Positions 1-10,894 are shown, numbered from the stretch's first letter. The stretch is DNA of 64,000 bases from Bacillus sp. Cs-700 (GCF_011082085.1 NZ_CP041063.1:1922001-1986000), one strand, 5' to 3'. Program-made: numbers and translations. The notes: generated from the letters alone by a model not told the origin.

Positions 1-203
<203 letters not shown>

Positions 204-238
204 TCACCATCCTTTATAAGATTAAAAACATAAGTATT

Positions 239-1423
239 TTATTTGTCGTTAAGTGCGACAACACCCGGAAGTTCTTTGCCTTCCATGAACTCAAGAGAAG
301 CACCGCCACCAGTAGAGATGTGGCTCATTTGATCAGCATAGCCAAATTTCTCAACCGCTGCTGCAGAGTCACCGCCACCAATAACTGAATACGTATCTTC
401 TGCGTTTGCAAGTGCTTCAGCTACTGCTTTCGTACCATTAGCATAAACGTCTAGTTCAAATACACCCATTGGTCCGTTCCAAATAACGAGTTTAGAGTCG
501 GAAATAACGTTGCTGTACGTTTCTCTCGTTTTCGGTCCGATATCAAGTGCTTCCCAATCGGAAGGAATTTCTTCGATGCTTACCACTTTCGTGTTTGCAT
601 CATTTGAGAAATCATCACCAATCACAACGTCTTGTGGCATATAGAAATTAACGCCTTTTTCTTTTGCTTTATCCATGAATGATTTCGCTAGATCGATTTT
701 ATCTTCTTCAAGAAGAGACAAACCAACTTCATGTCCAAGTGCTTTTACAAATGTATACGCAAGACCGCCACCAATGATCAAGTTATCTACTTTATCAAGC
801 AGGTGATCAATCACACCGATTTTATCTTTTACTTTCGCTCCACCAACAATAGCTGTAAATGGACGGGAAGGTTCTGTTAGAGCACTTCCAAGAACTTCAA
901 GTTCTTTCTCCATTAGAAAACCAGCTACAGCAGGAATATGATGAGCGATACCTTCTGTTGAAGCGTGAGCACGGTGTGCTGCCCCAAAAGCATCGTTTAC
1001 GTAAAGATCTGCCATTGCAGCAAATTTCTTCGCAAGTTCTTCATCATTCTTCTCTTCTCCAGCTTCGAAACGAACATTCTCAATAAGAAGAAGATCGCCA
1101 TCTTCTAGATCTGCAATCGCACGGTCAACTTCTTCACCATAGACTGCATCTGTTTTTGTAACGGTTTTGCCAATGAGGTCGCTTAAGCGGTCTGCAACCG
1201 GATCAAGACGTAGCTCATCAACAGCTTCACCTTTTGGACGTCCAAGGTGGCTTGCAAGAATTACTTTCGCTCCCTGATCAGACAAATGCTTGATCGTAGG
1301 AAGTGCTGCTTTAATACGCGTTTCATCTGTTACCTTACCATCTTCCATAGGTACATTGAAATCCACGCGGCAGAATACCTTTTTGCCTTTTAACTCAACG
1401 TCACGAATTGATTTTTTGTTCAT
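239..1423 (-). CDS. pgk: Phosphoglycerate kinase
   Basis: Pgk transfers the acyl phosphate of 1,3-bisphosphoglycerate to ADP, the first ATP-forming step of glycolysis. The 394-aa product has the usual length. The N-domain shows CRVDFNVP and the substrate-binding ASHLGRPKG; the C-domain shows the nucleotide-binding IGGGDSAAA and a conserved [10 protein letters not shown] near the end. I start it at 1423 (MNKKSIRD) because GAGGAGG lies 8 bases upstream; an upstream in-frame codon at 1444 overlaps that Shine-Dalgarno and is unlikely. It lies between gap and tpiA, with a hairpin in the gap-pgk spacer that may lower its expression relative to gap. Confidence 0.98.
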   Translation of the reverse strand: MNKKSIRDVELKGKKVFCRVDFNVPMEDGKVTDETRIKAALPTIKHLSDQGAKVILASHLGRPKGEAVDELRLDPVADRLSDLIGKTVTKTDAVYGEEVDRAIADLEDGDLLLIENVRFEAGEEKNDEELAKKFAAMADLYVNDAFGAAHRAHASTEGIAHHIPAVAGFLMEKELEVLGSALTEPSRPFTAIVGGAKVKDKIGVIDHLLDKVDNLIIGGGLAYTFVKALGHEVGLSLLEEDKIDLAKSFMDKAKEKGVNFYMPQDVVIGDDFSNDANTKVVSIEEIPSDWEALDIGPKTRETYSNVISDSKLVIWNGPMGVFELDVYANGTKAVAEALANAEDTYSVIGGGDSAAAVEKFGYADQMSHISTGGGASLEFMEGKELPGVVALNDK

Positions 1424-1503
1424 CACGCACGTCCTCCTCTGCACAAAGTTTTAAAAGGTTCACCTTTTAAATAAAGCTATATCCTTAGTAATGACAATGG
1501 AAA

Positions 1504-1529
1504 AGGAGGAAGGCCCAAGACTTCCTCCT
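1504..1529 (-). terminator. Hairpin between gap and pgk (candidate partial terminator or processing site)
   Basis: On the minus strand AGGAGGAAG and CTTCCTCCT form a 9-bp stem with an 8-base loop, 20 bases after the gap stop, followed by TTTTCC. The T tract is short, so partial termination or an mRNA 3' stabiliser is more likely than full termination. B. subtilis is known to make an abundant cggR-gapA message in addition to the full operon transcript, which would fit. Confidence 0.55.
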
Positions 1530-1548
1530 CCTCTATTAACAATTCTTA

Positions 1549-3635
<2,087 letters not shown>

Positions 3636-3670
3636 AATTCGTCTCCCCTGCTGTTCTTCTTTTTTCCTGA

Positions 3671-3706
3671 GACGTAATATGTCCCGCTTAGACATTTTCA
3701 GTCCCA
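3671..3706 (-). promoter_or_regulatory. CggR operator
   Basis: Read on the minus strand this is TGGGAC-N6-TGTC, then TAAG, then CGGGAC-N6-CGTC. The published B. subtilis CggR operator is CGGGAC-N6-TGTC-N4-CGGGAC-N6-TGTC, so 18 of 20 defined bases and all spacings match. It lies in the 5' untranslated region, about 30 bases downstream of the -10 box, as expected for a roadblock-type operator. Confidence 0.93.
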
Positions 3707-3737
3707 CCTGGATCAAAAAGAACTTCTTACAATTTTC

Positions 3738-3766
3738 ATTGTAGCAGTTGCCAAAAGCATGGGCAA
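3738..3766 (-). promoter_or_regulatory. Sigma-A promoter of the cggR operon
   Basis: The -35 box TTGCCC (3761-3766) and -10 box TACAAT (3738-3743) are 17 bases apart on the minus strand. An inverted repeat AGTTGCC-N9-GGCAACT (3746-3768) covers the -35 box and half of the spacer. Confidence 0.8.
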
Positions 3767-3785
3767 CTATGTTAAACTGAAAATT

Positions 3786-4022
3786 TTAAAGTAAGCGTTT
3801 TCTTATCGTTTTTTTTGAAATTCGACCATAATCAACAATTTCACCCTCTATTTCGACAACTGGAATCATGACCATAAACTTTTCCAAGAGCGCCTCATCG
3901 CTATAAATATCAACCGTTTGTATTGAGAACGTCATTTCCTCCTGTAACTCCTCAAGAAGATACGCTGCTTCATCACAAAGTGGACATGTCGCCTTCGAAT
4001 ATAAAATAACCGATTTACTCAT
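3786..4022 (-). CDS. Glutaredoxin-like thioredoxin-fold protein
   Basis: This 78-aa protein has a thioredoxin-like fold start (VILYSKATCPLCDEA) with a CPLC redox pair near residues 13-16 and a cis-proline segment MIPVVEIEGE. It most resembles the short glutaredoxin/DUF836 group and probably reduces disulfides in the cytoplasm; the partner is unknown. GGGAGG lies ahead of the ATG. It sits between rpoN and cggR, downstream of the rpoN terminator, an arrangement common in Bacillus-related genomes. Its last codons run close to the cggR promoter. Confidence 0.8.
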   Translation of the reverse strand: MSKSVILYSKATCPLCDEAAYLLEELQEEMTFSIQTVDIYSDEALLEKFMVMIPVVEIEGEIVDYGRISKKTIRKRLL

Positions 4023-4078
4023 TAATTAAACCTCCCTTCTTACAATTTTCTAGTTTACTTAACAAGGTATTTAAACGC

Positions 4079-4105
4079 AAAAAAAGAGCCACCTTCCCGG
4101 CAGCT
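4079..4105 (-). terminator. Terminator after rpoN
   Basis: On the minus strand AGCTGCC and GGTGGCT pair (with two G-T pairs) around GGGAA, followed by CTTTTTTT, directly after the rpoN stop. Confidence 0.7.
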
Positions 4106-4106
4106 G

Positions 4107-5401
4107 TTACGTAAATCTCTTTCGCTTTGATGAACTTAAAATCTTTAATTCGTCTCGATACTTTGCAATTGTTCGTCTTGATACCTCAATTCCACGCTGG
4201 ATATGAAGAGCTTCTACAATTTTTTGGTCTGATAACGGTTTGAGTTTATTCTCATTCTCCACAAGTTCTTTAATAAAGAGCTTAACACTGGAAGAAGAAG
4301 CCCCTTCCCCAGATTCACTCGCTAACTTTGAAGTGAACAAATCTTTTAGTGGGTACAAACCATGTGGCGTTTGAACATATTTACTTTTAATGGCGCGACT
4401 TACTGTCGATTCATGGACATGAGCTTCATTAGCTACTTCTTTCAATGTAATCGGTACAAGGTCACTCATGCCATTTCTTAAAAATCCTTGTTGATGGACA
4501 ATCACAACACCCATAATTGCCCTTAACGTCTGCTTTCTTTGTTCAATGCTTTTCATTAACCAGCTGACTTGCTGGAATTTGTCTTTCAAATAGTCGGCTG
4601 CTTCATTATGTTTAAATGATCGATACGTGTTGCTCACTTTCATTGCCGGCAAATCATCATCAAGCAATGTAACAGTAAATCGCCCATTTTTCTCTTGGAT
4701 CATAACATCTGGTACGATGTACGTTGTTTTCTCAGTAAACCACTTCGTTCCTGGACGCGGGTTAAGATCTGCTACCAAATCTGCTGCCTGTTGAATTTGT
4801 TCGACAGGTACGTGATACTGCTTCGAAAGCTCACGATATTTCTTTTCTGCTAGCGCTTTCAAATGATTAGATACGAGCAATCGAGCAAGTTCAAAGACCT
4901 CCCCCTCATGATTTAGCTGTAGGGAAAGACATTCCGATAAAGAGCGAGCCCCAATACCTGGAGGGTCGAGTAACTGGACCTGTCGAATCGCTTCAGTTAA
5001 TTCAAATTCGTCACAGTCTAAATAACTCATCACTTCTGTTTCATTGATTCGTAAGTAGCCACTTTCATCGATGTTATCAATTAAATAATGGACAATGCCG
5101 GTTATTTTTTTGGTAGGTTTATGCACCTCGTCTGCTCGTGAAGTTCATCGTGCAGACTCCTTCTTGTTTCCGCATATTCCAGCGGATCTTGTCTAGTCCC
5201 ATTCTCGTAGGAACGTTTTGAAGAACGAACACCTCCGTCCCATGATGGTGACTGTAATTCAATAAGTGGATTTTCAAGAGCCTGTTCTTTCACGTACTCC
5301 AATAATTCAGCCGTAGAATATTGGAGTATAGAAATCGCTTGATGCAACTGGGTTGTCATGACTAGTTTCGTTGTCTGCTTTTGTATCAATCCTAATTCCA
5401 T
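4107..5401 (-). pseudogene. rpoN: RNA polymerase sigma-54 factor, reading frame broken at 5105-5111
   Basis: Sigma-54 (SigL in B. subtilis) directs transcription from -24/-12 promoters with an enhancer-binding activator. Frame one (5401-5102, 99 aa) has the N-terminal region that contacts RNA polymerase (LVMTTQLHQAISILQYST, then ENPLIEL). The second frame (to 4107) holds the core-binding domain (DPPGIGARSLSECL), the helix-turn-helix (VHESTVSRAIKSKYVQTPHG) and the RpoN box VSRRTIAKYR. The frames join at CCA AAA AAA TAA: one extra A, or a -1 shift on A AAA AAA, gives INLPKK-ITGIVHYL, which aligns with SigL. All later domains look intact, so it may be a sequencing error, a recent mutation or slippage. 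GGAGGG supports the start at 5401. Confidence 0.9.
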
Positions 5402-5591
5402 CGCAATCCCTCCAACTTCATCATACTATATCGTTTCATTTTATGGTATGAAAAAACGAAAATGAGCAGAATTTTCTGTTTTTTAAAGACGGTTCTTGAC
5501 ACCATTTTTAATAAAATTGATGAAATCGCCCGTCCCTCAGCCAAATTTCTACATAAACTGTCTTATAGAGAGAAAAAAGGAGGCAAATGCC

Positions 5592-5867
5592 ATGGATTTA
5601 GCGGTATATGGAATTGCTTTGCTTCCAGTCATCATTGGAGTAGTACATCTCTTCAAGGTGTTTGGTTTTCCGGTAAGATTTTTACCCATCCTTTCAATCA
5701 TCATCGGAATTGTGATGAGTCATGTTTACGTTGAACCGGAAGATTTCAAAAAAGCCTTCTTTATCGGATTATGGCTCGGACTATGCGCTACTGGTATGCA
5801 CTCAGGCTTTAAACACACGATGAGTGGAGCAGGCAGCAAAAGACATGATGATGATCGTGATTGTTAG
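5592..5867 (+). CDS. Small holin-like membrane protein
   Basis: This 91-aa protein has three hydrophobic stretches: residues 2-20, about 29-45 and 54-72. The tail is charged and ends in HDDDRDC. The pattern GFPVRFLPILS...GIVMSHVYVEPEDFKKAFFIGLWLGLCATGM resembles a family of Bacillus and phage holins with three short helices. I start at 5592 because AAAGGAGG lies 9 bases upstream; longer readings lack a site. No endolysin gene is next to it, so a phage lysis role cannot be inferred. It is divergent from rpoN and followed by its own terminator. Confidence 0.7.
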   Translation: MDLAVYGIALLPVIIGVVHLFKVFGFPVRFLPILSIIIGIVMSHVYVEPEDFKKAFFIGLWLGLCATGMHSGFKHTMSGAGSKRHDDDRDC

Positions 5868-5886
5868 AAGGCACGACGGATAGCAG

Positions 5887-5920
5887 AAAGAGTGGACGAG
5901 TTCTACTCTTTTTTCTTTTT
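5887..5920 (+). terminator. Terminator of the holin-like gene
   Basis: AAAGAGT and ACTCTTT form the stem, followed by TTTTCTTTTTT. Confidence 0.7.
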
Positions 5921-5990
5921 TCTTATTTAAGATATCAATCAACAACCGATATTGTTCTCATGAATTTGTCTATCCTACATAATAAAAATC

Positions 5991-6025
5991 AATAAAAAAT
6001 CCCTCTCGCATCAGCGAAAGGGATT
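5991..6025 (-). terminator. Terminator of tRNA-Arg
   Basis: On the minus strand AATCCCTTTCGC and GCGAGAGGGATT pair around TGAT and are followed by TTTTATT, 14 bases beyond the tRNA CCA end. Confidence 0.85.
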
Positions 6026-6038
6026 GGAATTATGTATA

Positions 6039-6117
6039 TGGTGCGCCCGGAGGGATTCGAACCCCCGACTGACGCGGTACCGGAAACCACCGCTCTATCC
6101 GACTGAGCTACGGGCGC
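6039..6117 (-). tRNA. tRNA-Arg (anticodon CCG)
   Basis: The minus strand folds as a cloverleaf: acceptor GCGCCCG/CGGGCGC with discriminator A and encoded CCA; D stem GCTC/GAGC; anticodon stem GTGGT/ACCGC with loop TTCCGGT, anticodon CCG; T loop TTCGAAT. It reads CGG arginine codons. It is a single tRNA gene with its own promoter and terminator. Confidence 0.97.
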
Positions 6118-6137
6118 GCTTTATTAGCGCAAAGATT

Positions 6138-6166
6138 ATTATACGGGATCGCCTATTTTTTTGCAA
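6138..6166 (-). promoter_or_regulatory. Promoter of tRNA-Arg
   Basis: TTGCAA (6161-6166) and TATAAT (6138-6143) on the minus strand are 17 bases apart and end 20 bases before the tRNA 5' end. Confidence 0.85.
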
Positions 6167-6291
6167 GGTGATTTTCATCTTAACGCTCTTTCATTTGAAT
6201 GACTTCGTTACTTAAGTCTTAAGCTCTTGACGGCTCAATTATCTCATAGTAAAGTAAAACCAAACACATGTTCTGTTAGGCGGTGGCGATC

Positions 6292-6678
6292 GTGTTCCAA
6301 TTAAGTAAAGAAGAAACGAAGGCATTAAGAAACTACCTCTTACTTCCTTACGTAAAAAGAGTGCTGGAAATGGATATGAAATGGCTACAACATTCTAGAA
6401 TGAAGCTCCCGCGCCCTTACCTGGAACTGATTCGGTCAGCTATGTCGCTTGCCTCAACTGATTTAAAATGGGCAAAGGCCACTCTTCATGAAAAAGGAAT
6501 TCGCGTGTATATTGAAGAAACTAAAGAAGACGTCGTCATTTGCAAAGTCTTCTGCCGTGGCTACAATCAAACATACCGATATTCATCTATTCAAATTCGT
6601 AACCAGGTAGAGAGAAGAATTCTAACTTATTTTGTAGCAGATGAGCGCCTCAAAAAAAGGAGCACGCGGTCTGTTTAA
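6292..6678 (+). CDS. Conserved hypothetical protein, possibly YhjD-like
   Basis: This 128-aa soluble, basic protein has a helical N-terminal half (ETKALRNYLLLPYVKRVLEM, then LPRPYLELIRSAM) and a C-terminal half with GYNQTYRYSSIQIRNQVERRI. From memory it resembles the B. subtilis YhjD family of unknown function, but I cannot confirm this. The GTG at 6292 is 8 bases behind AGGCGG; the GTG at 6283 overlaps that site and is less likely. No signal peptide or membrane segment. It lies upstream of clpP, which has its own promoter. Confidence 0.75.
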   Translation: MFQLSKEETKALRNYLLLPYVKRVLEMDMKWLQHSRMKLPRPYLELIRSAMSLASTDLKWAKATLHEKGIRVYIEETKEDVVICKVFCRGYNQTYRYSSIQIRNQVERRILTYFVADERLKKRSTRSV

Positions 6679-6764
6679 AATAAGGTGATGCGGGGAAAAT
6701 GGATGTAGATAGAGAAAGAAAAACATCTCTACTTCACCCTTTTCAAAAATAGCACAGCACTTTA

Positions 6765-6781
6765 TTTGACCTATATTGACC
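6765..6781 (+). promoter_or_regulatory. CtsR operator of clpP
   Basis: The complement reads GGTCAAT-ATA-GGTCAAA, matching the CtsR heptad repeat (A/G)GTCAAA-NAN-(A/G)GTCAAA in all but one base. It covers the -35 box and part of the spacer of the clpP promoter. Confidence 0.92.
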
Positions 6782-6794
6782 TTTTAGGTATGAT
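6766..6794 (+). promoter_or_regulatory. Sigma-A promoter of clpP
   Basis: TTGACC (6766-6771) and TATGAT (6789-6794) are 17 bases apart. The CtsR site overlaps the -35 box, so heat or proteotoxic stress should relieve repression. Confidence 0.85.
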
Positions 6795-6842
6795 GAACGT
6801 ACAGCAACTACATATTCCATAAAAATAAAGGAGGAATTTTAA

Positions 6843-7427
6843 ATGGTTTTAATTCCAACGGTAATTGAACAAACAAACCGCGGTGAAAGAGCGTACGACA
6901 TTTATTCTCGTCTTCTTAAGGATCGCATTATCATGCTAGGAACAGCAATTGACGACAACGTTTCAAACGCTGTAGTCGCTCAGCTTCTTTTCCTTGCTGC
7001 AGAAGATCCTGATAAAGATATCTCACTTTACATTAACAGCCCTGGTGGTTCGATCACAGCAGGTATGGCAATTTACGATACAATGCAATTTATCAAGCCG
7101 AAAGTATCAACAATCTGTATCGGTATGGCTGCATCTATGGGTGCTTTCCTTCTTGCAGCTGGTGAGCCTGGGAAGCGTTATGCGCTCCCAAACAGTGAAG
7201 TAATGATTCACCAACCGCTCGGTGGTACGCAAGGTCAGGCTTCTGACATTGAAATTCACGCAAAACGTATCATTCAAATGCGCGAAAAGCTGAACAAAAT
7301 TCTTTCTGAACGTACAGGTCAACCACTTGAAACAATTGATCGCGACACGGATCGTGACCGTTTCATGGAAGCAACAGAAGCGAAAGAGTACGGCTTAATT
7401 GATGAAGTAATGGAAAAGAAAGCATAA
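6843..7427 (+). CDS. clpP: ATP-dependent Clp protease proteolytic subunit
   Basis: ClpP forms the tetradecameric serine-protease chamber that degrades substrates delivered by ClpC, ClpE or ClpX. The 194-aa protein has catalytic Ser98 (GMAASMGAF), His123 (MIHQPLGG) and the Asp near residue 172. The oxyanion loop is INSPGGS, and an N-terminal IPTVIEQT segment is typical of the mature form. GGAGG lies 8 bases upstream of the ATG. It is monocistronic, with a CtsR-controlled promoter ahead and a strong terminator behind. A single ClpP of this type is expected in Bacillaceae. Confidence 0.99.
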   Translation: MVLIPTVIEQTNRGERAYDIYSRLLKDRIIMLGTAIDDNVSNAVVAQLLFLAAEDPDKDISLYINSPGGSITAGMAIYDTMQFIKPKVSTICIGMAASMGAFLLAAGEPGKRYALPNSEVMIHQPLGGTQGQASDIEIHAKRIIQMREKLNKILSERTGQPLETIDRDTDRDRFMEATEAKEYGLIDEVMEKKA

Positions 7428-7440
7428 ACTAGTTTGAATC

Positions 7441-7472
7441 GAGCCTTTCCCACTGAGGAAAGGCTCTTTTTT
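7441..7472 (+). terminator. Terminator of clpP
   Basis: GAGCCTTTCC and GGAAAGGCTC form a perfect 10-bp stem, followed by six T. Confidence 0.95.
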
Positions 7473-7492
7473 ACGCAAAATTCTTTTCTACA

Positions 7493-7537
7493 ACAAAAAA
7501 ACGAAGGCTACCGCTTGCACTTAGCGGTAAGCCTTCG
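7493..7537 (-). terminator. Terminator of crh
   Basis: On the minus strand CGAAGGCTTACCGCT and AGCGGTAGCCTTCG pair (one bulged base), followed by a run of T. Confidence 0.93.
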
Positions 7538-7541
7538 CTCT

Positions 7542-7796
7542 TTAATCTTTTTGCACAAAATCCATGAGTGATGACATAGCATCCTCTTCGTCATTACCAT
7601 CAACAGTTAAAATAACAGAAGCACCTGTTCCAACCGCAAGGCTCATGATACCCATAATGCTTTTGGCATTCACTTTCTTTCCATCTTTTTCGAGGAAAAT
7701 ATCCGCGTTAAATCGGTTGGCTTCCTGCACGAAAAGGGCCGCAGGTCGAGCTTGTAATCCTGTATCTAATGTCACAACAACTTCTTTTTGAACCAC
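7542..7796 (-). CDS. crh: Catabolite repression HPr-like protein Crh
   Basis: Crh is a paralogue of HPr that, when phosphorylated on Ser46 by HPr kinase, acts as corepressor of CcpA. The 84-aa protein has Ser46 in NAKSIMGIM but Gln15 (LQARPAA) where HPr has the PEP-phosphorylated His15, so it cannot take part in PTS phosphotransfer. That substitution separates Crh from PtsH. Start is GTG at 7796 with GGGGAGG upstream. It is the last gene of the yvcI-rapZ-yvcK-whiA-crh cluster. Its kinase gene hprK is in the same window near 27 kb, and a cre site lies upstream of glpF. Confidence 0.97.
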   Translation of the reverse strand: MVQKEVVVTLDTGLQARPAALFVQEANRFNADIFLEKDGKKVNAKSIMGIMSLAVGTGASVILTVDGNDEEDAMSSLMDFVQKD

Positions 7797-7942
7797 TTGT
7801 TCATTCCTCCCCTTATTTATAACTGCTGATAAGAAAAAACGGATCGAGGACTCTTATTTAGCGAGTGTTAAAAACGGGTATCAGCAGAGTCGTTTTTTAT
7901 CCCCAATTTAAGTAAGCGCTATCTCGGACTGTGAAAAATTTA

Positions 7943-7975
7943 GAAAAACCCCATTCCCTGCGCTTTGAGGGAATG
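7943..7975 (-). terminator. Candidate terminator between whiA and crh
   Basis: On the minus strand CATTCCCT and AGGGAATG pair around 8 bases, followed by GGGTTTTTC. It lies 77 bases after the whiA stop and 147 bases before crh, so crh may be partly uncoupled from the upstream genes. The rest of the 255-base spacer (7797-8051) shows no gene. Confidence 0.6.
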
Positions 7976-8051
7976 AATGTTTTTCTTTACTCTGCTTTCT
8001 ATCTAGCCGGAAAGCTACTGTCCACCAGTGTCAAGCCTTTGATGGGGACGA

Positions 8052-8993
8052 CTATGAAATTGGCTTACCATTACGAAGCTTATCAGCAATTTGGTCAATT
8101 TTTCTCAACCTGTGATTGATTCCGGATTTGCTAATCGCTCCTCCTGTGACCATCTCGCCAAGCTCTTTTAACGTTACATCCTGGTGTTTCACTCTAAGTT
8201 CTGCAATCTCCCTTAGTTTATCAGGAAGAATTTCAAGCCCAACTTCTTTTTGGATAAAGCGAATGTTCTCAACCTGCCGAAAAGCTGCACCGACTGTCTT
8301 ATTCAAATTGGCTGTTTCACAATTCACAATCCGATTAACAGAATTTCGCATATCTTTCATGATGCGAACATCTTCAAAGTAAAGCAGCGCCTGATGAGCC
8401 CCGACAACACTTAAAAACTCTGTAATCTTTTCACCTTCTTTGATATAGACGATGTAACCTTTCTTTCGCTCAAGCATCTTCGCATTTAAACCAAATTCAT
8501 TCATTAAGTTACAAAGTGACTCTGTATGCTCTTCATACATGGAGAAGATTTCGAGATGATAAGAGGTTTCAGGATGATTAATTGAACCCCCAGCAAGAAA
8601 TGCTCCTCTTAGATAAGAGCGTTTGCAACAGGCCTTTTTCGTAAAATCACTCGAAATCGTTCTAGTAAACGTAAATGCATTATCCATAATACCGAGATCT
8701 TCAAGAAGCTCTCTCGCTTTTGCTGAGACCCGAACAATGTAAACATTGTTTTTCTTCAATCTCATCTTCTTACGGACAAGCAGTTCAACATCATAATTGT
8801 AAATCCGCTTAATAAGCGTATAAATCCTTCTTGCAATGGCAGCGTGTTCTGTCGGAATGTTTAAAATCAACTGTCTGTTTCCAAAAGAAATAGATCCATT
8901 CATTCGTATAAGAGCTGCTAGTTCTGATCTTGCACAACAAGGTTTGCTTTCTAACTGCGTTAATTCTTTCTTTGTATCAGCAGCAAATGACAT
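8052..8993 (-). CDS. whiA: DNA-binding protein WhiA
   Basis: WhiA combines an N-terminal LAGLIDADG-homing-endonuclease-like domain without nuclease activity and a C-terminal helix-turn-helix. In B. subtilis it binds DNA and affects cell division and chromosome segregation; in Streptomyces it controls sporulation. The 313-aa protein shows [34 protein letters not shown] and the C-terminal [19 protein letters not shown] helix-turn-helix. I start it at 8993 ([11 protein letters not shown]), 6 bases after GGGGGG; the ORF-opening codon upstream adds residues absent from relatives. It follows yvcK by 40 bases. Confidence 0.96.
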   Translation of the reverse strand: MSFAADTKKELTQLESKPCCARSELAALIRMNGSISFGNRQLILNIPTEHAAIARRIYTLIKRIYNYDVELLVRKKMRLKKNNVYIVRVSAKARELLEDLGIMDNAFTFTRTISSDFTKKACCKRSYLRGAFLAGGSINHPETSYHLEIFSMYEEHTESLCNLMNEFGLNAKMLERKKGYIVYIKEGEKITEFLSVVGAHQALLYFEDVRIMKDMRNSVNRIVNCETANLNKTVGAAFRQVENIRFIQKEVGLEILPDKLREIAELRVKHQDVTLKELGEMVTGGAISKSGINHRLRKIDQIADKLRNGKPIS

Positions 8994-9033
8994 TGCCATC
9001 CCCCCTTTTACATGCAGGGGCCCCACTGACCCA

Positions 9034-10002
9034 TCATGCTCTTCTATCGTCTAATAAAGATAGAAGAATCGATGATATTTTTTTCGCATCATGGCGTACA
9101 TATTTCTCATCGTATTGGATAATTTTATCACTGATTACATGAAAACCAAAGCTCTTCAGACGATTTTCGTCATATTGCACAACCTCTGCTCGTTCTTGTG
9201 CATAACGTTTTTCGTAAAAAGAGGGAATCATTTCTTCATTTACAATAATCGTATCCATAAGTTTATAGCCAATGTGATCAATGAGTGCCTGCACGTGGTC
9301 ACTCGCCGTATAATTTTCTGTTTCACCTAACTGAGTCATAACATTACAAACATATACTTTTCTTGCTTTTGCCTGCTGAATTTCTTTCGCAATGCCTGGC
9401 ACAAGTAAATTCGGTAAAATGCTTGTATACAAACTACCTGGTCCAAGTACAATTAAATCTGCTTCACGAATGGCTCGAATCGATTCGGGTAGCGCTTTGA
9501 TCCCTGGTGGTGAAAGAAATACTCGTTTAATTGCTTTGTTTACTTTTGGAATTTGGGATTCACCTTGTACAAACGTTCCATCACGCATTTCCGCATGTAA
9601 AACAATGCTTTGATTCGATGCAGGGAGAACTTCACCTCGCACGTTCAAGACGCGACACATTTCTCTTACGCCTTTTACAAAGTCTCCGGTAATATCGGTC
9701 ATGGCAGCGAGCATTAAGTTACCAAGAGAATGACCTGATAAACCATTTCCGTTTTTAAAGCGATGCTGCATCAATCCCTCTAATAAAGGTTCAACTTCAG
9801 ATAAAGCTGTAATGACATTTCGCACATCGCCTGGAGGAGGAATATCGAACTCGTCACGCAATCGACCTGAACTTCCTCCATCGTCGGCTACTGTTACAAT
9901 GGCAGTGATGTCGACAGGAAACTTTTTAAGTCCACGTAGAAGTACCGATAGGCCTGTTCCTCCGCCAATGACGACAGCCTTTGGCAGATTAGTCTCATCC
10001 AT
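9034..10002 (-). CDS. yvcK: Gluconeogenesis-related factor YvcK (CofD-like)
   Basis: YvcK binds UDP-N-acetylglucosamine and is needed for normal shape and growth on gluconeogenic carbon sources in B. subtilis; its biochemical activity is not settled. The 322-aa protein has a Rossmann-like N-terminus [35 protein letters not shown] and the conserved PPPGDVRN and [14 protein letters not shown] segments. I start it at 10002 ([11 protein letters not shown]), one base after the rapZ stop codon region; reading further upstream would run through rapZ in another frame. It is translationally coupled to rapZ. Confidence 0.96.
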   Translation of the reverse strand: MDETNLPKAVVIGGGTGLSVLLRGLKKFPVDITAIVTVADDGGSSGRLRDEFDIPPPGDVRNVITALSEVEPLLEGLMQHRFKNGNGLSGHSLGNLMLAAMTDITGDFVKGVREMCRVLNVRGEVLPASNQSIVLHAEMRDGTFVQGESQIPKVNKAIKRVFLSPPGIKALPESIRAIREADLIVLGPGSLYTSILPNLLVPGIAKEIQQAKARKVYVCNVMTQLGETENYTASDHVQALIDHIGYKLMDTIIVNEEMIPSFYEKRYAQERAEVVQYDENRLKSFGFHVISDKIIQYDEKYVRHDAKKISSILLSLLDDRRA

Positions 10003-10003
10003 A

Positions 10004-10894
10004 TTATTTGTGACCCTTCCCTTTTTCAATATCCCGATGCGTAATATTTGTTCGATACTCTGATTCAAAGTGATGACCGATGTGTTCTGCAAAAGCGACA
10101 GAACGATGCTTTCCGCCCGTACAGCCAATGCCGATGACTAGCTGACTCTTCCCTTCTCTCTTATATTGAGGGAGCATATAAGCAAGCATATCGATTAACT
10201 TCTCAAGAAAGATTTGTGTTTCCTTCCACTTAAATACATAGTTCGCTACTTCTTCCTCCACACCTGTTTTTGGCCGCAAATGCTCCACATAATGAGGGTT
10301 TGGAAGAAAGCGAATATCAAATACAAGGTCAGCATCAATCGGAATGCCGTATTTAAAGCCAAATGACATCACGTTTACGCCAAAGTTTTCTTTTTCATTG
10401 TTCGAAAAGCGATCCATGATTTTCTCTCGCAGTTGCACCGGTTTAATATCGCTTGTATCAATAATTTGTTGGGAGCGCCCTTTCAGCTCTTCCAACATTT
10501 CACGTTCTTTTTGAATACCTTCAAGCGGTAAACCTTCTGGTGCAAGCGGATGAGAGCGCCTTGTTTCTTTATAGCGTCTGACAAGCGTGGAGTCTTTTGA
10601 ATCAAGGAAGAGCACTTCTGCATCTAAGCGATCATGTGAATCCAAATGATCAACGGCTTCCACTAGATGATCAAAGAAATCTCCGCCGCGTAAGTCCATC
10701 ACGAGCGCAACTTTATTTAACTTTCCCTCTGATCCGTCAACCATTTCAACGAATTTCGGTAAGAGGGCTGGCGGCAGGTTATCAATACAGAAGTAGCCAA
10801 TATCTTCAAAACACTGCATCGCAACCGTTTTACCCGCACCACTCATTCCTGTAATAATGACCATATGAATGCGTTTATCGATTAAATCGGTCAT
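10004..10894 (-). CDS. rapZ: RNase adapter / nucleotide-binding protein RapZ (YvcJ)
   Basis: YvcJ is a P-loop ATP/GTP-binding protein; its E. coli homologue RapZ brings the sRNA GlmZ to RNase E and senses glucosamine-6-phosphate, while in B. subtilis it affects competence. The 296-aa protein has Walker A GMSGAGKT at about residues 17-24 and a C-terminal domain with [17 protein letters not shown], the region holding the metabolite-binding cysteine and histidine. The start at 10894 (MTDLIDKR) lies behind GGAGTGGGG. It precedes yvcK almost without a gap and follows the Nudix gene by 45 bases. Confidence 0.95.
   Translation of the reverse strand: MTDLIDKRIHMVIITGMSGAGKTVAMQCFEDIGYFCIDNLPPALLPKFVEMVDGSEGKLNKVALVMDLRGGDFFDHLVEAVDHLDSHDRLDAEVLFLDSKDSTLVRRYKETRRSHPLAPEGLPLEGIQKEREMLEELKGRSQQIIDTSDIKPVQLREKIMDRFSNNEKENFGVNVMSFGFKYGIPIDADLVFDIRFLPNPHYVEHLRPKTGVEEEVANYVFKWKETQIFLEKLIDMLAYMLPQYKREGKSQLVIGIGCTGGKHRSVAFAEHIGHHFESEYRTNITHRDIEKGKGHK

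Noticed and set aside
3790-3803. cre-like AGTAAGCGTTTTCT near the end of the glutaredoxin gene
   Set aside because: Two fixed cre positions (first and last) do not match and the bases are coding for the C-terminal KRLL and stop.
7912-7925. cre-like AGTAAGCGCTATCT between whiA and crh
   Set aside because: The same two outer positions fail, and it is not placed on a recognisable promoter.
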